From positions 1 through 64,000 of the forward strand of contig NZ_FOXE01000002.1 of assembly GCF_900115635.1 (NCBI RefSeq): a DNA stretch of 64,000 nucleotides, given 5' to 3'. This DNA comes from Oscillibacter sp. PC13. GTDB taxonomy: Bacteria > Bacillota > Clostridia > Oscillospirales > Oscillospiraceae. Made by a program: the position numbers and the translations under genes. Positions 36,501 to 46,404 of this stretch are shown in pieces (position 1 is the stretch's first letter; each line of letters starts with the position of its first letter). The notes below the pieces were generated by a model. The model did no database searches and had not been told where the DNA came from. It was given only the letters and a program-made list of their open reading frames with translations.

Positions 36501-39500
36501 TCGCGTTGGGCTCACTGTAAACCAGCACGTCCTTACCGACCACAATGGTCCAGCTGCTGCCGCTCTTCACAAAGCCAGTGGGGGCCTCAGTCTCTGTCAG
36601 GGTATAGGTACCGTCGGTCAGATCGGCAAAGCTCGTGGTGCCGGTAGGTGTGCCGTTCTCAGTGCCGTCCGTCGTCGTCCACTTGGCGCCTACTCCGGTC
36701 AGAGTAAACTCGGCAGGAGCAGAGGTAATCAGGGTGCCGTTTTCCACCTTGCGCACGGTGAAGCCGGCCTTGGTGCCGTCCACTGTGGACAAAATCGTGG
36801 GCGCGTAGGTATTGGTGATGGTTGCGGAACTGCCGCTGATGGTCTTGGGGCCGTCCTGGGTGTAACCCATCGCCTTGCCGCCGGTGAAAGCCGTGCCGTT
36901 GATGGCAGTCTCCACTACCTGGTAGGTGTAGGCGTTCAGATCATCGTCAGTAGTCCGCAGGCCGGTCAGCGTGATGGTGCCGGCAGTGCCGTCCGTTGTG
37001 GTGACAGTCAGCGTACCGTCCGCATTGATGCTGCCGCCGGTCACCGTCACGCCGGCGAGATCCGCCGCCGTCACAGCGGTATACGCCGTGTCGGCAGTCT
37101 TCCGCTCCAGCTGGAAGGTGACGGTATCCAGCAGGTTCTTGTTGGTGCTGCTGTTTTCACCATGGATCCAGGTGTGGGTCCATGCCTTGTTCAGTGTGAT
37201 GCTGGTGGTGCCGTAATCGTCCTTGCCCACCGTCACCGTGGCGGAGGCGTCGGGCAGACCCGTCATGGAAGCGGTGTTGGTATAAGTCTCACCGGTTTCG
37301 GTGACGGCCACCGGGATCACCGCCGTGTAGTAGAGGTCCACGCTGCCGCCGGCAGGAATGGTGCCGCTGGCGTTATTGCTGACCAGGGTGGCTGCATTCT
37401 GGCCGCCGATGGTCATGGTGTCGTTCACTTCATAGCTTGCGCCGAAAGTGCCGGTGACGGTGACCTTGAACAGGGCCGTCACGTTCTGGGTATTGGCCGG
37501 CAGGTCCAGCCAGGATGCGCTGCCGCCCCACTTGGTGGAATCCGTGTAAGCACTGGCGTCAAAGCTGCTTGCGGTATACCGCTCCGCCCAGACCTGCTTG
37601 GTCAGGCCGCTGACGATGGGGACGTTCTTCACGGTCACAACGCTGCCGTCCAAAACGGCGTTGTTGTCCTTTCCGCCGGACACCCTGTCGACAATCCAGT
37701 TCCAGAAGTTCTGGAAGATGTTGCCGGTGGAAGGAGCGGCGACGGACTTCAGTTCGCCCTGCTTCACGGTCACGGTCCAGGTGAAGTCGTTCTGGTTGGC
37801 CGCGGTGATGGGCTCATAGCCGTTGGGAGCCGTGGTCTCAGTCAGGGTATACGTGCCGTCCTCCAGGCCGGTAAAGAGGATGCCCGCATCGGCGTCAGTG
37901 ATGGTCTTACTGTCGCTGTACGTACCGCCCACCTGCGTCAGAGTGAAGGCCGCGCCGGTGAGGTAGCTGCCGGTTGCGCCGTTCTGCTTCTTCACGGTCA
38001 GCGTGCCATCGGGCACCTTCGTCGCGGGATACCAGGTGTTGAGGATGGTGTAGTTGTTATCGCTGTTCTTCGTCGTGGTGGCCACCCAGCAGCCGATGAC
38101 TTCCTTGTCGCCATTCGCCGCTACCGCCGTGCCGTAAAGCACGAACCGGCCGTCCTTCAGCGTCGCGCCGGCCACGCCGGTCTCTTCCACGCTGTAGGTA
38201 TAGGGCAGGTAGCTCCCCTGCGCGTCCTGATAATACAGCGGCAGGTCAGTCCAGGTCTTGGTCCAGCTGTTGGTGGAAGACAGCGTCTCCGCGCTCTTGT
38301 AATTACTGGTGCCCTGCTTCAGCTGGACGGTGACATTGTCCGCCTTGCGGCCGCCTTGCGCCCAATCCTTATTCACGATGAAGGATGTCGTCTTGGACTT
38401 GAAGTAGGGGTTCTCCACACCTACGGAGATATTGGCAGTTCCCATGCTTCCGGAAACGGGCGCTGTACCCGTGCTGGATCCGACGGTGTACTTGGCAGCG
38501 CCGTAGGTGCCGCCGTTGCCGTTGGTCTTGCCGGTCTCCTTCACCGTGTAAGCATAGCCGTAGGGCACGCCGCTGACGGTAAAGGTTTCGCTATCCTTCA
38601 AAGTAAATTCATACTTTGCGCCGGTGGTGCCGCCTGCATAGGTGACAGCGTTTCCGCTGACAGTCTGCTTTTCCAGGCTGGCGCCGCTGCCGACCACCAC
38701 TTCAAAGGTGAAGGTATCGTTTTCATTGGGAGCCTGGCTGTATGTGGAATTCCACGTCACATCCTTGGTAACGGTCAGGCTGTGGGTGTCGCGGGTGTAG
38801 GTGTTCTCCACCACCACGGTCTTGCCCGCAGTCGCCAGCTCCACAGTATTCTGAACAGCAGCCGCGGAACTCGCCGTACCGCCGTCAATGCTGGTGGTGC
38901 CGTTGGTATAGCCGGTAATCGCAGGCCGGGTCTCGCTGATGGTGTAACTGCCGGTGTTCAGGCTGGGAACCGTCTTGCTGGCAACATAGTACCCGTCCTC
39001 AGACGCAAACACGTCATCCACGCCGGTACCGGCAGTCTTGCCGAAGGTGACGGTGCCGCTGCCGTAGGAAATCGTCACCGTGTAATCCGCGGGGACATTG
39101 GCCCACTCATCAATATAGATGCGCTTTTCAATGGTCAAATTGCCCTTGTCGCGGATGTTGGTAACCTTCAGTGTTGCGGGTGTGCCGCCGTTGGCGGGTG
39201 TGTAAAGATTTCCGACGGAAGAACCACCCTGCTTTACGCCGGTCACCGTCCATCTCCAGCTCTCATGGAACTGGTTGTCTTTCAGCGTATCCTCGCCCTT
39301 GTTGCGGGTCAATTCCACTGTCCAGGGACCGGCCTGCTTATAATCGTCGGGCTTTGTCTCCGTCAGTGTCAGGCTCACGCTGGAGTTGGATCCGGCCTGG
39401 CCGTTCATGACGTTTTCAAAGCGGGCATAGCCGTCGGCACCTGTGGTCACAGTCTCGCTGTTCAGCGTAAAGGACACATTGGGCAGGGGAGCGCCGTTCT

Positions 39501-42500
39501 CATCAACCTTATAGACCCGGAAATCCACGCCGGTATAAATCGGATCGCCGTAGTTCTTCTCCCATTTGGCGTAGACAAAGTTCTTGGTCGTTTGATCGGC
39601 GGTGTCCACCTGAACCTTGGTCACTGCCTTGCCTTCACTGCAAGCCGCGTCCAGGTACCAGCCCTTAAACGTATAGCCGTCGTGGGAGAAGCCAATATCG
39701 GCAATGTCTTCCAGCACCACCTGGCCGTTGTTTGCAATCTCCGTCCGGGTGACCTTTGCAGCAGACCCGGTGAAGTTATCCACATAGGTCAGCTGGGTCT
39801 TCTGGGCAATGTCGCCCCAAATGGCATACAGGGCCATGTCGCCGGTGATCTCAATCTTATCACCGGGCTGATAAGAGGTACCGCTGCCGTTTGCCGCGGT
39901 GTTCCACTCCAGGAAGACCTTGTTGGTGCCGTCGGCATTCACCGGCCCGGTCAGGCCATCAGCTCCTGCCACCTGGGCATACGCGCCGATGACATACTTC
40001 CTGCCATCCGTGGGGATCGTGCCGGATCCGCCGTTGGCGGAATACGTCACCTGATAGGACGCTTTGCTGATCCACTGGGCCACCAGCTCAATATCGGCGG
40101 TGACGCCCTGCTCAAAGTCATAGGGCTTGCCGTTCACCGTCCAGCCGGCGAAGGTATAACCCTCCCGCTCGGGATCGGCGGGCTTACTGGCCTTGTCGCC
40201 CGGCTCCTTCACCTGATTGCTGTAGTCGCCGGTATCTGTACCGCCGTTCAGCTCGAAGGAGACGGTATAGGTGACAGGCGCCCACTTGGCGTAGAGAACA
40301 ATGTTACCAGCAGGCATGGTTTTGCCGTCAAAGCTGTAAGGATCGCCGTAGCCGTCCTCATTCGTGTACCAGCCAACAAACGTCCAATCCGCCTTGTCAG
40401 CCGGAGCCATCGGCGTGTATCCTGCGCCGCTGATGTCAGCCTCGTACTTGTATGTCTTGGTGGCGTCGATTCTTCCGCCGTTGTGGAACTCCACATTGTA
40501 GGAGAGGCGGTCGTAATAGAACATCCATTTGTAAAGATTGTTGCCCTGATTCGTGGCTTTGGAACCTACTGCATCGCTCTTTTGCCAGTTGACCGTAAAT
40601 CCCTTGATGTCGTAATAGTCGTTGGTTGTTGTCGTCCACCCATTACTATCATCTTTGAAGTCCTCTTGATAGGCCAATACATATTGCCCGTTCAAATTTT
40701 CCAGATAGAATTCGGTGCGCATGGTATACTTCCCGCTGTATTCCTTGAAGTAAAACTCATCGCCGCCCAAGGGCATCGCACCGATACCACTTTGAGTTGT
40801 AGAACCGCTCTGGCTAATTTTCCACAGAGGAGTCAAGTATTTGGAATCCACGCCGGACACTGCTCCGCGGCGGCTGGGCCACAGCGCGCTGATATCCTGC
40901 TCATACTTGGCAGAAATGGTGAGGCCGGTGATTTCCGCCCAACCATCTGATTGGCCGCAGATCGTATCATTTTCCCGGTGCCAGCCGGTGCCATAGCAGC
41001 CGCCGGTGTACTCATAGTGGCCACGGGGGAACCCGCTTACCCACTTCCAATCTGTCCATGTGTGCTCATGTTCCTCATACGCGTAAAATTTAACCTGATA
41101 GAGATTGCGGTCATAATAAACGTGCACCACGGTGGTGCCGTCCCCAGCAATCGTCTGCTGTGCAATCGTCTTATCCTCGCTCAGATGGAACCCGCTATAC
41201 CGATTGGAAGAGGGCGCGACCGCGGTGGTCGCTCCGGCATAACCGCGCTGCGTAACCGTTTCAGCCATCAGATACTCATCGTCGTCAGCATTTTCCTTCC
41301 AGTACACCACGGTGTAGCTGACCTCTGTCGCCGTCCAATGGGCGTACACCGTGGTGTCGGCTGCCAGGGTTCTTCCAAAGGTGTACGGAGTTCCGCCCTC
41401 AGCCGCTGTGTACCAGCCGTCAAAGGTATAACCCGCCATTGTGGGAGCAGCCGGCTCCACGGAATTGGCGCCGCTGATGACAAACTGGGAATCCACGGAA
41501 GTGCCGCCCTGGGAGTCAAACCGCAGCCAGCAGCCGGACTTAATGATGGGGTACAGGGTGTGGTCCTGCTCGTTCATCGCCAGGCTGGTGACGGCAGCCT
41601 CGCCGCCCTTTGTCTCGCTCCATCCGGTGTTGGCATAGCCCCCCGGAGTGGAAACGATGGGATATGCAGAGGAAATCTCTGCCGTGGCAGTTCCGGCATA
41701 GGGCTCCGTGTGAATGACCCGGGCATCGTCGCCGGTGTCATCCATGTAGAACACATAATAGGCCTCGCCAAACCGGGCGTACAGATTGACTGTGCCCGTG
41801 GCGGCAATTGCGCCAACCGTACCGAAGCCGTCAAACAGCTCGCCCTCGGTCTCAGCGGTGTACCAGCCGGCAAAAATCTCGCCCTCCGTCGCGGGAGCGG
41901 GCGCTTCCGGCTCCAGCAACGTGTCGCCCTCTTTTACAATCTGGGTGGCGCCTTCCTGCAAAACATTGTTCACATAGAACTGATATGTAGTGGTGCGGGG
42001 AGCGTCCGGCGTGGGCAGCACCGCGTAGATGGAGAATTGCTCTGCCTCCGCTTTGGCGGTGGTGTCATCCACGGTCTCCGTGGGCACGGGCTCCGCCTTG
42101 GAGGCGTCGCTGTCCACATGATAAACCTGCAGCTGGGTATCCTCGGAGAGGAGGTCGGAGCTGGACTTCACGACGGAAAACTTCACCTCAACGGGAGGTT
42201 GACCGTCAGGCTGCATCTCGTTGCCGTCCGCATCCAGGAAGGTAATGTCAAAGGCCACCACAGGGGTCTCCGCCGTCACTTCCGCAATATCCCGCTCCAG
42301 GACTTCCTTCACCTGCTCCAAGGGCACGTCGGCAGTATCCTCATCCTCCACGCTCTTGCCCAGGAGGCTCTTCAGCAGGGAAGTTTCCTCCGGCACCACG
42401 GGCTTGATGGACACGGAGGCTGGTGTCTCTGCAAACGTCCCTTCGTACACGGCCACGTCCACCCGGACGCCGTCGTACGTGGAATTACCGGTCAGCACGG

Positions 42501-43575
42501 GCTCCTCACCGGTCACGGTGATGGTCCAGGTCTGGGTGCGGGCCTCATATTCCACTTCCTCGTCGCCGACAACCACCAGGTTGCCGCCGGAAGAGCCACC
42601 GGAGGGCTTTTCGGGCTCTGTGGGCTCAACCGGATCAACGGGGTCGACAGGATCAACCGGGTCAACCGGATCGACAGGGTCGACGGGATCAACCGGGTCA
42701 ACCGGATCGACAGGGTCGACGGGATCAACCGGGTCAACCGGATCGACGGGATCGACGGGATCAACCGGATCGACAGGGTCGACGGGATCAACCGGGCCTG
42801 TCGGCTCGCTGGGCTCAGAAGGCTCACTGGGCTCAGAAGGCTCGCTGGGCTCAGAGGGCTCGCTGGGCTCAGAAGGATCAGAAGAATCGCCGCCCTCGGC
42901 AGGATCGTTGAAAATCAGCAGACCGCTCAGCATGCCGCTGCCAACAGCAGGGGCTTCCGTGCTGTCTGTGCTGTCAGAATCCTCCGTTCCGCTGTCTGTG
43001 TCCGCAGGCTCGCTGGGATCAGAAGGCTCAGAAGGCTCGCTGGGAGTCTCCGGCTCGCTGGGCTCCGTCACATCAGGAGTCTCCGGCTCTTCGGCAGGCT
43101 CGGTGGGAGTCCCCGGCTCTGTCGGCTCCGCCGGAGTTTCAGGCTCGGCGGGGGTCTCTGGCTCCACCGGAGCCTCGGGGTCGGCCGGAGTCTCAGGGTC
43201 AACTGGAGTCTCGGGCTCCGTCGGCTCGGCGGGCTCCACAGGCTCCACCTTACCGCCGCCAATGATACTGTCAATGATGCCGACAGTCTTTTCCACATAA
43301 TACGTATGGGTGATAGTGGTCTCACCGGCCATCAAGCCAGTGACAACGCCTGTCTCCTCATCGAAAGAGACAATGCTGTCATCTCCAACAGACCACTCGT
43401 GCTCACCGTTGGCGCTGTTCTTAATACCTTGGAGCTGTACGCTCTCACCAACAGAAATCTCCACTTTGGACGTACTGTCTGCCAGTACGTTGAGCGGCAG
43501 CAGGCTGAAGGTCATGACAAACGCCATAAACAGCGACAGTGCTTTCTTTTTGGTAAATTTTGTTTTTGCCATCAT
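30562..43575 (-). CDS. Giant sortase-anchored surface protein (4337 residues)
   Basis: One 13-kb frame with a signal peptide (residues 1-32) and a BIG2-like segment (about 38-95). A Pro/Glu/Ser/Thr-rich stalk spans about 105-335, with EPS and PVD repeats. Next is the module shared with the 1326-residue neighbour (about 340-520), then several InlB-type repeats to about 1340 ([28 protein letters not shown]). From about 1350 a long run of Cna-B/SpaA-like modules shows the isopeptide-type signature ETxxPxGY or GF at least seven times. The string ENPYFKS recurs near residues 1724 and 2530, a sign of internal duplication. A Cna-B pair (about 4048-4250), an acidic Pro stalk and the sorting signal EPTKTGD-helix-KKRK close the chain. 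ATG ATG at 43575 lies in the riboswitch 2 hairpin. Probably a long fibrillar adhesin. Confidence 0.92.
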   Translation of the reverse strand: MMAKTKFTKKKALSLFMAFVMTFSLLPLNVLADSTSKVEISVGESVQLQGIKNSANGEHEWSVGDDSIVSFDEETGVVTGLMAGETTITHTYYVEKTVGIIDSIIGGGKVEPVEPAEPTEPETPVDPETPADPEAPVEPETPAEPETPAEPTEPGTPTEPAEEPETPDVTEPSEPETPSEPSEPSDPSEPADTDSGTEDSDSTDSTEAPAVGSGMLSGLLIFNDPAEGGDSSDPSEPSEPSEPSEPSEPSEPSEPSEPTGPVDPVDPVDPVDPVDPVDPVDPVDPVDPVDPVDPVDPVDPVDPVDPVDPVDPVDPVEPTEPEKPSGGSSGGNLVVVGDEEVEYEARTQTWTITVTGEEPVLTGNSTYDGVRVDVAVYEGTFAETPASVSIKPVVPEETSLLKSLLGKSVEDEDTADVPLEQVKEVLERDIAEVTAETPVVAFDITFLDADGNEMQPDGQPPVEVKFSVVKSSSDLLSEDTQLQVYHVDSDASKAEPVPTETVDDTTAKAEAEQFSIYAVLPTPDAPRTTTYQFYVNNVLQEGATQIVKEGDTLLEPEAPAPATEGEIFAGWYTAETEGELFDGFGTVGAIAATGTVNLYARFGEAYYVFYMDDTGDDARVIHTEPYAGTATAEISSAYPIVSTPGGYANTGWSETKGGEAAVTSLAMNEQDHTLYPIIKSGCWLRFDSQGGTSVDSQFVISGANSVEPAAPTMAGYTFDGWYTAAEGGTPYTFGRTLAADTTVYAHWTATEVSYTVVYWKENADDDEYLMAETVTQRGYAGATTAVAPSSNRYSGFHLSEDKTIAQQTIAGDGTTVVHVYYDRNLYQVKFYAYEEHEHTWTDWKWVSGFPRGHYEYTGGCYGTGWHRENDTICGQSDGWAEITGLTISAKYEQDISALWPSRRGAVSGVDSKYLTPLWKISQSGSTTQSGIGAMPLGGDEFYFKEYSGKYTMRTEFYLENLNGQYVLAYQEDFKDDSNGWTTTTNDYYDIKGFTVNWQKSDAVGSKATNQGNNLYKWMFYYDRLSYNVEFHNGGRIDATKTYKYEADISGAGYTPMAPADKADWTFVGWYTNEDGYGDPYSFDGKTMPAGNIVLYAKWAPVTYTVSFELNGGTDTGDYSNQVKEPGDKASKPADPEREGYTFAGWTVNGKPYDFEQGVTADIELVAQWISKASYQVTYSANGGSGTIPTDGRKYVIGAYAQVAGADGLTGPVNADGTNKVFLEWNTAANGSGTSYQPGDKIEITGDMALYAIWGDIAQKTQLTYVDNFTGSAAKVTRTEIANNGQVVLEDIADIGFSHDGYTFKGWYLDAACSEGKAVTKVQVDTADQTTKNFVYAKWEKNYGDPIYTGVDFRVYKVDENGAPLPNVSFTLNSETVTTGADGYARFENVMNGQAGSNSSVSLTLTETKPDDYKQAGPWTVELTRNKGEDTLKDNQFHESWRWTVTGVKQGGSSVGNLYTPANGGTPATLKVTNIRDKGNLTIEKRIYIDEWANVPADYTVTISYGSGTVTFGKTAGTGVDDVFASEDGYYVASKTVPSLNTGSYTISETRPAITGYTNGTTSIDGGTASSAAAVQNTVELATAGKTVVVENTYTRDTHSLTVTKDVTWNSTYSQAPNENDTFTFEVVVGSGASLEKQTVSGNAVTYAGGTTGAKYEFTLKDSETFTVSGVPYGYAYTVKETGKTNGNGGTYGAAKYTVGSSTGTAPVSGSMGTANISVGVENPYFKSKTTSFIVNKDWAQGGRKADNVTVQLKQGTSNYKSAETLSSTNSWTKTWTDLPLYYQDAQGSYLPYTYSVEETGVAGATLKDGRFVLYGTAVAANGDKEVIGCWVATTTKNSDNNYTILNTWYPATKVPDGTLTVKKQNGATGSYLTGAAFTLTQVGGTYSDSKTITDADAGILFTGLEDGTYTLTETTAPNGYEPITAANQNDFTWTVTVKQGELKSVAAPSTGNIFQNFWNWIVDRVSGGKDNNAVLDGSVVTVKNVPIVSGLTKQVWAERYTASSFDASAYTDSTKWGGSASWLDLPANTQNVTALFKVTVTGTFGASYEVNDTMTIGGQNAATLVSNNASGTIPAGGSVDLYYTAVIPVAVTETGETYTNTASMTGLPDASATVTVGKDDYGTTSITLNKAWTHTWIHGENSSTNKNLLDTVTFQLERKTADTAYTAVTAADLAGVTVTGGSINADGTLTVTTTDGTAGTITLTGLRTTDDDLNAYTYQVVETAINGTAFTGGKAMGYTQDGPKTISGSSATITNTYAPTILSTVDGTKAGFTVRKVENGTLITSAPAEFTLTGVGAKWTTTDGTENGTPTGTTSFADLTDGTYTLTETEAPTGFVKSGSSWTIVVGKDVLVYSEPNANNEITVTQNYSITSITGSKDTAANQDYVIDGQTITVKNDRQQHSLTVVKNVTWPTATSYAPNANDHFTFTVTIGAGSTPATEVTGTAIDNAGKTDATYLVTLAGKRNGTGSEQLVITGIPYGAAYSVTESGKTNTDGGTYGDAKYTVGSDAPSTTPVSGDMGLTDVSVGVENPYFKSQNASGITVTKSWKDSDGNQLDTSKVDNMPASVTVLVKANGTRVVRTLTLTAADNWTQIIRDLPLYDAAQQEITYTVEETKIGNETIGTDGRVIYSRDGTEITDTTTTEKPVSHVWVYANESGVGKTGPFTVSNTYYKSLNEDDATLKILKVNREDSTIGINGAHFVLYKADGTTIVNQGDTAADGNTNGVLTFGNLGAGSYILKETSTPSGYAPITAGSEPTWNVTIQEGGLVKVEETAAGSNIFKNFWNWLTSTATGASNGSYDETTKTLTVTAQNSPVVTGITKQVYQGVYTDTTLNPADSKYTVAGAWNDSYTKTDFTADVTSASFLFKVTVTGGIGAEFTVTDTTPNATALEVVYPTSGVTVNGTTVTGSIPVSSTAITNSMDLYYVVTVPVNNVSATFTNTATETVSSLTDTAAVTVKVTAEKLDAGVKYFKETGYSTGVYEEVTADTVSNIPLNYGESIAASTYSDKTYDSYAYNETKTNAEGKTTVTYQQAYAASTTQYLELYYSMEMPTGDFTATKTWDHTATVSGKTYTNPNASNLSDVTFQLQRKTSTTGWANAGTIGGQADTKTLGEGGVTEAVTWNDLPLYVENQNVAYSYRVVEVTAPSGYTADTTNAEFVPDTATAAENDYKAGVLNEYTPNPAPDEDDETASLTVLKTDGGSKMLAGAVFTLEKAGGGAVTGTTGDGKSGTTLGAYTFNGLTNGTYTLTETTPPSGYNKSQSTWTIVVDYELTGSETVHKVHYISTDADAMTGSKDSDSANKDYEILNTAAEQSITVYNSRKVGSLVISKTAVNTAAPEADAANHVFKFIITAPAGTDLIKSYTAVSSVPGTANQTVTFNAAGVSNELTITGSGSLTIAGLPTSDGYGAGATANYTVTELYADAVIDGYSLGVTGGVKNDTTGNYDASITLAEGTAADNTAAFTNTYVKGGAQDEATFYILKLSSDETTDHNKVLPGAIFKVYTTADCNGTPVATTEATDVNGETTVTLSDSVLDANPSRVFYLKETTPPTGYTADETIWKITVAKPDGADAVKPNVTLSTEKNSNGFFYDIYHWFVGLVRGDDTAETGWDGDHFQATGEVPAHGQLTVYNDPITDVDYETREEHEDDFISLLKVSSVAPNDPILNANATFTLTKQVTEGTVPTKTAATNQGTLAGTGLAQVSFTHEETGIWEIRETAAPTGFVLDSTTVRGYVKVETVQVGAPAWVENVLVTYYKTVATIYTDADCETPAALNEDGQLPVQNTPINYQLTITKNVETENATLLPQYKFNVYKNGESTPYLVTVPMVGKTGSYTISTSKESWLTAGTYRIEEILNENGSGIGTDVNFAHVGDYHMVSGYPTYEGADGTVFDSTQKTVTLTEDQSKTAISAGVTVTNKYEHDTGTLEITKIVSGLLGAAEDTEHPFTIVLTNDATNAKTEYPVTVRGNGRVTIGDTEQTTITLPTGTYTASEKDAAIEKFGAPRTTYEYKTNGVEDETVRIVVGVESHLTVTNAYTYTPPKPEELTKVTGSKVWDDGGDADGLRPESIRVQLFYGSTVIDEQDVTGGAFEFSYDGYEYDEPDKLSVKEVGYTVKKDNGIKEYIPFNSDPEKGDVITAVPGYKVPSYDGNTITNTHEPETVTVNVEKKWSSGSKQEVTLYLLANGTRVASVKLDGEPDNVEIEKWKASFGSFHKNDGGKAIAYTVTEKSLGGDWSYSVRDSVSGDTISFVVTNRYDDGDDGDDGYPEEEIPDEEPPKEEYPDEEPPIEIPDEEPPKDEYTEPTKTGDNLAAWILAAGVSGIGLVWLALSGKKRKDENAE
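42628..42797 (-). repeat. About eighteen 9-bp tandem repeats coding VDP
   Basis: Nine-base units alternating between two near-identical forms encode a (Val-Asp-Pro) run in the stalk of the giant surface protein. They are likely prone to length change by slippage without breaking the frame. Confidence 0.88.
42800..42880 (-). repeat. 9-bp tandem repeats coding EPS
   Basis: A second block of 9-bp units encodes Ser-Glu-Pro repeats directly before the VDP block in the protein. Third-position differences are few. Confidence 0.8.
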
Positions 43576-43614
43576 TTCGTTCTCCTTTCAGATCCTACAA
43601 TTGAAGATCGAAAC
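43574..43614 (-). promoter_or_regulatory. Predicted SD-sequestering hairpin of riboswitch 2
   Basis: Minus strand: GTTTCG-A-TCTTC (43603-43614) can pair with GGAGA-A-CGAAAT (43574-43585), covering the Shine-Dalgarno GGAG and the first bases of the ATG, with one A.A mismatch. GTTTC is also the 3' strand of P1. The arm differs from riboswitch 1 at several bases but keeps the pairing, including an A.A mismatch at the same place. Confidence 0.7.
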
Positions 43615-43737
43615 GTCTGGCAGCTGGGCTGGCATAATGGCGTATTCTCCCTCCGCGGTCTTGCAGGCGGCTTTGCCATCTTAGCTCCCTTGCTTTGCGT
43701 CCCGGGGTTTCCCCCGGTTTGCCGTTACAGTCATTTC
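43610..43737 (-). promoter_or_regulatory. Cyclic-di-GMP-I riboswitch (GEMM) aptamer 2
   Basis: Minus strand: P1 strand GAAAT (43733-43737), GGCAAACC (43716-43723), a stem with GAAA tetraloop, GGGACGCAAAGC (43692-43703), a longer second arm than in aptamer 1, then GCCCAGCTGCC and P1 strand GTTTC (43610-43614). It sits between the 153-residue gene and the giant gene. The stretch 43738-43780 holds only a small hairpin (GCGGT/ACCGC, 43743-43757). Confidence 0.93.
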
Positions 43738-43780
43738 TTTACGCGGTCTCCCCACCGCGCAGGTGATAAAGTTTTTGGCA

Positions 43781-44242
43781 TCATGCCCCGCATGATGCAG
43801 AAGAGGAATCTCTCTTCTGTAAGTCTGACTTCGTGCCATTCAATGCACTGTCCATCAATAGAACCAACTCCAATGCACTGCGGAAACTCTCCTCGCGTCC
43901 TCCTTCCAGCCAGGTTACGGATCCCTGCCAGCTGGCATTTTGCCGGAAGATCACGCGCACGGCAAAGGTGCCGCATTTTCCCTCCTGAGGCTCCGGATCC
44001 GGCGGAACCGCCGCCCTTTGTGCTGAAGGTGCTGTAAATGCCCGCGCGGCAGTGAAGGACTGTGGAAATTCCATACTGTCCAGCAGATCTTCCATTTTCA
44101 AGAAAAACTGCATCAAACTCCGAAATATCTCGCCATTTTCCAGATACGGATTATACAATCGGCCAAGCAGCTCACCGTCTTTACAGGCGTCCACACATAC
44201 CACTGTGGTTCTGTACGCATTCCCCCGCATTTTGCTTTGCAT
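43781..44242 (-). CDS. Conserved protein of unknown function, first gene of the giant-protein unit
   Basis: A 153-residue soluble protein. The N-terminal half contains YRTTVVCVDACKDGELLGR, then YNPYLENGEIFRSLMQFFLKMEDLLDSMEFPQ. A Pro/Ala linker (about 65-90) leads to a second half with FAVRVIFRQNASWQGSVTWLEG and FRSALELVLLMDSALNG. I recognise it as a type recurring in Lachnospiraceae and Oscillospiraceae but know no function. There is no signal peptide or membrane helix. The start is ATG 44242 after GGGGGTGAT. It begins 37 bp below the tandem-heptamer promoter and is followed by riboswitch 2 and the giant gene. A hairpin (GCATCATGC/GCATGATGC, 43778-43798) at its stop codon lacks a T-run. Confidence 0.8.
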   Translation of the reverse strand: MQSKMRGNAYRTTVVCVDACKDGELLGRLYNPYLENGEIFRSLMQFFLKMEDLLDSMEFPQSFTAARAFTAPSAQRAAVPPDPEPQEGKCGTFAVRVIFRQNASWQGSVTWLEGGREESFRSALELVLLMDSALNGTKSDLQKRDSSSASCGA

Positions 44243-44278
44243 CCAGGGATCACCCCCTTCCTCACAATTTACATGTGC

Positions 44279-44312
44279 AGTATATCATTTAGCGGTTACA
44301 AAAGCGGTTACA
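44279..44312 (-). promoter_or_regulatory. Promoter 2 with tandem TGTAACC heptamers
   Basis: Minus strand: TGTAACCGCT occurs twice, exactly 12 bp apart (44303-44312 and 44291-44300). The proximal TGTAACC ends 9 bp before -10 TATACT (44279-44284). There is no usual -35. Spacing is identical to promoter 1 at 30320-30353. It drives the 153-residue gene and probably the giant gene. Confidence 0.78.
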
Positions 44313-44428
44313 TTTTCCAAAATCAGATACAAATTTCTCATTCAATTTTTTCCAATTTTTCGATCGGTATTTTGTTAAAATCACACAATAACTTCGTTTC
44401 TGTCCGATATCCGCCAAAATGTGACAAC

Positions 44429-44454
44429 GCCCGTCCGGAATTCACCGAACGGGC
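44429..44454 (-). terminator. Hairpin after pilT
   Basis: GCCCGTTCGG/CCGGACGGGC arms (one mismatch) with a 6-nt loop lie 23 bp after the pilT stop. The tail GTTGTCACATTTT has only a weak T-run. Confidence 0.5.
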
Positions 44455-44476
44455 GCCGCTAGAGACAAAGTCAAAT

Positions 44477-45535
44477 TTATCCAATACGGCGATGCAATTG
44501 TTCAGGGTTATCCGCATAGTCCAGCGCGGTGTCCCGCGTGATTTGTCCCGTCTGATACAGTGCCAAAATGGACTGGTCCATGGAGATCATTCCTTCCCCG
44601 CTTCCCGCGGCAATGGCATTTGCAATCTGGTGTGTCTTGCTATCCCGAATCATACTGCGAATTGCTCCATTGAGGTGCATCAGCTCGTAGGCCGGCACCA
44701 AACCGCCGTCCCGGTCCGGGAGCAGCTGCTGGGAAACCACCGTATGTAGCACCATGCTCAGCTGCACACGGACTTGCGCCTGCTGGGCGGGAGGAAAGGA
44801 GTCGATAATCCGGTCGATGGTGTTTACGGCCCCTTTGGTGTGCAGGGTAGCGATCAGCAGGTGTCCCGTCTCCGCAGCCGTCATGGCTGTACGGATGGTA
44901 TCGTGATCCCGCATCTCCCCCAGTAAAATCACATCCGGAGCCTGCCGCAGGCAAGCACGCAGCGCGGAGAGATAGTCCACCGTATCAATGGCAATCTCAC
45001 GTTGGCTGACGATACTCTTTTGATCCCGGTGCAAAAACTCAATCGGATCCTCCAATGTGATGATATGCGCCTCCCTGGTTCGGTTGATGCGATCAATCAC
45101 ACAGGCCTGTGTGGTGGACTTTCCGCTGCCGGCGGTGCCGGTGACCAGAACCATACCATGGGCAACATCCGCCAGATCCATCACTGCCTCCGGAATGCGA
45201 AGCGTCCGCCAGTCCGGGATTTCAAAGGCCACCACCCGCACCACCGCAGCCAGGGAACCCCGCTGGCGGTAGGCATTTACCCGAAATCGGGCCAGTCCGG
45301 GCACGGCGAAGGAGAAGTCATCGTCTCCGGTAGTGCGGTAACGCTCCATAGAGCGGCCTGCCAGATCATAAATATGATGGATGAGGTGTTCCGTCTCCGG
45401 CGGAAACGCCTTTTCGGAGCTGATGGGGCGGATATGCCCTTCTGCTTTTTCACTCACCAAACCGCCGGCTACAATAAAGAGATCGGAAGCGTGATCCGCC
45501 ACCGCTCTTTCTAAATATTCCAGCACTTCTGCCAT
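44477..45535 (-). CDS. pilT: Type IV pilus retraction-type ATPase PilT
   Basis: A 352-residue secretion ATPase. Walker A GTAGSGKST, the Asp-box stretch ITLEDPIEFLH, Walker B ILLGEMRD and the His-box ATLHTKGAVNTIDR are all intact and of PilT type. It should power pilus retraction. It is the last gene of a six-gene operon, with ATG 45535 after GAGGAGG, 16 bp downstream of the preceding stop. No PilB-type assembly ATPase is adjacent, so either one lies elsewhere or this ATPase serves both roles. Confidence 0.9.
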   Translation of the reverse strand: MAEVLEYLERAVADHASDLFIVAGGLVSEKAEGHIRPISSEKAFPPETEHLIHHIYDLAGRSMERYRTTGDDDFSFAVPGLARFRVNAYRQRGSLAAVVRVVAFEIPDWRTLRIPEAVMDLADVAHGMVLVTGTAGSGKSTTQACVIDRINRTREAHIITLEDPIEFLHRDQKSIVSQREIAIDTVDYLSALRACLRQAPDVILLGEMRDHDTIRTAMTAAETGHLLIATLHTKGAVNTIDRIIDSFPPAQQAQVRVQLSMVLHTVVSQQLLPDRDGGLVPAYELMHLNGAIRSMIRDSKTHQIANAIAAGSGEGMISMDQSILALYQTGQITRDTALDYADNPEQLHRRIG

Positions 45536-45551
45536 AGCTCCGTCCTCCTCG

Positions 45552-45983
45552 TTATGTGCCCAACTCTGCCACTGGATCCCCGTCCCACAAGTCCAGCGTA
45601 TCCTCTGCCTGCCAATCGGCTGTAGACACTGTCTGCCAGCGCAGAACCGTCCAGTCCGTGTCATGCAGGCGAACCTCCACCTCCAGCATTTGGGTGTCTG
45701 AAACCGGGCAGGTATAGGAATAGGTATCTCCGTCGGGTTCATGTGTTTGTATTACATCTGCCGGCAACTCCCCACTCCGTAGACGGGCCAGAATTTCTTC
45801 CGCCAGACAGTCTGCGGCGTAGTATGCCGAAACAGCCTCAGCCGAAGCATCGGCCAGCCTTCCGTCCGCCTGAACGGTGGATAAGCTCAGCATGGCGAAT
45901 ACCGTCAGGCACAGAACTGCAAATATTGCCAGCAGAGAACTGCCGCCTGCGGCCGGTGGAGAAAAATGCCGTTCCTCACGCAT
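45552..45983 (-). CDS. Pilin-like protein of the T4P operon
   Basis: A 143-residue protein with one N-terminal hydrophobic helix (SSLLAIFAVLCLTVFAMLSLSTV, about residues 15-37), preceded by a short charged segment. It is followed by a helical then strand-rich domain. Position and topology suggest a PilX/minor-pilin role. No clear prepilin cleavage motif is visible. ATG 45983 (AGGAGGTGG) overlaps the upstream stop by 8 bp. Confidence 0.65.
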   Translation of the reverse strand: MREERHFSPPAAGGSSLLAIFAVLCLTVFAMLSLSTVQADGRLADASAEAVSAYYAADCLAEEILARLRSGELPADVIQTHEPDGDTYSYTCPVSDTQMLEVEVRLHDTDWTVLRWQTVSTADWQAEDTLDLWDGDPVAELGT

Positions 45984-46404
45984 CGCTGTCCACCTCCTGC
46001 CAAGCTGCCGGCAAACTGCACAGCTGCTCACCATCTGCCGTATATACACTGACATCCGCTGTACCCAGCAGCGGAACAGCACTGTCTGTGGGCGTCACCA
46101 AAACATGATACGCCAGAGGAACTGTGCCGTCTGCAATCCCCCAGTCCTCATCCAGGGACCAGCCCCACATCAGTCCGTTCCAGGTGCCGCCGTACAGGCG
46201 GGCGGCCTCTTCAAAGTCTCCGTGAACATTCTTCAGCATTTCCACTGCGTTCTGGGCCTGCGTGAGTGCCCGCCCCCGTTCCGCATTCCGGCGGGAGGTC
46301 TGATCCGCTAAGGTAAATGCCTGCAGACACAGTGCCGCCGCCAGGGCGACCACCAGCACCATCACCAGCTGCTCCATCAAAGCGAGCGGTGCTTTGCTTT
46401 TCAT
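45976..46404 (-). CDS. Minor pilin-like protein of the T4P operon
   Basis: A 142-residue protein. The N-terminus KAPLALMEQLVMVLVVALAAALCLQAF resembles a divergent type IV prepilin: short basic leader, hydrophobic start, glutamate about position +5, long helix. The globular part is short. Both ends overlap neighbours (4 bp and 8 bp), so translation is coupled through the operon. Confidence 0.65.
   Translation of the reverse strand: MKSKAPLALMEQLVMVLVVALAAALCLQAFTLADQTSRRNAERGRALTQAQNAVEMLKNVHGDFEEAARLYGGTWNGLMWGWSLDEDWGIADGTVPLAYHVLVTPTDSAVPLLGTADVSVYTADGEQLCSLPAAWQEVDSDA

Noticed and set aside
42628-42880. Possible minisatellite or recombination hotspot outside genes
   Set aside because: The 9-bp units are in frame within the stalk of the giant protein and need no other explanation.
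43778-43798. Terminator at the end of the 153-residue gene
   Set aside because: The hairpin is perfect but has no T-run on the minus strand (CAAAAACTTT), so read-through into riboswitch 2 is expected.
26161-44037. Four very long open frames (1028 to 1754 codons) on the plus strand opposite the two surface-protein genes
   Set aside because: They lie antisense to genes with signal peptides, recognisable domains and sorting signals. Their translations are low-complexity or repeat-derived without domains or good ribosome sites. They arise from the GC-rich third-position bias of the sense genes.
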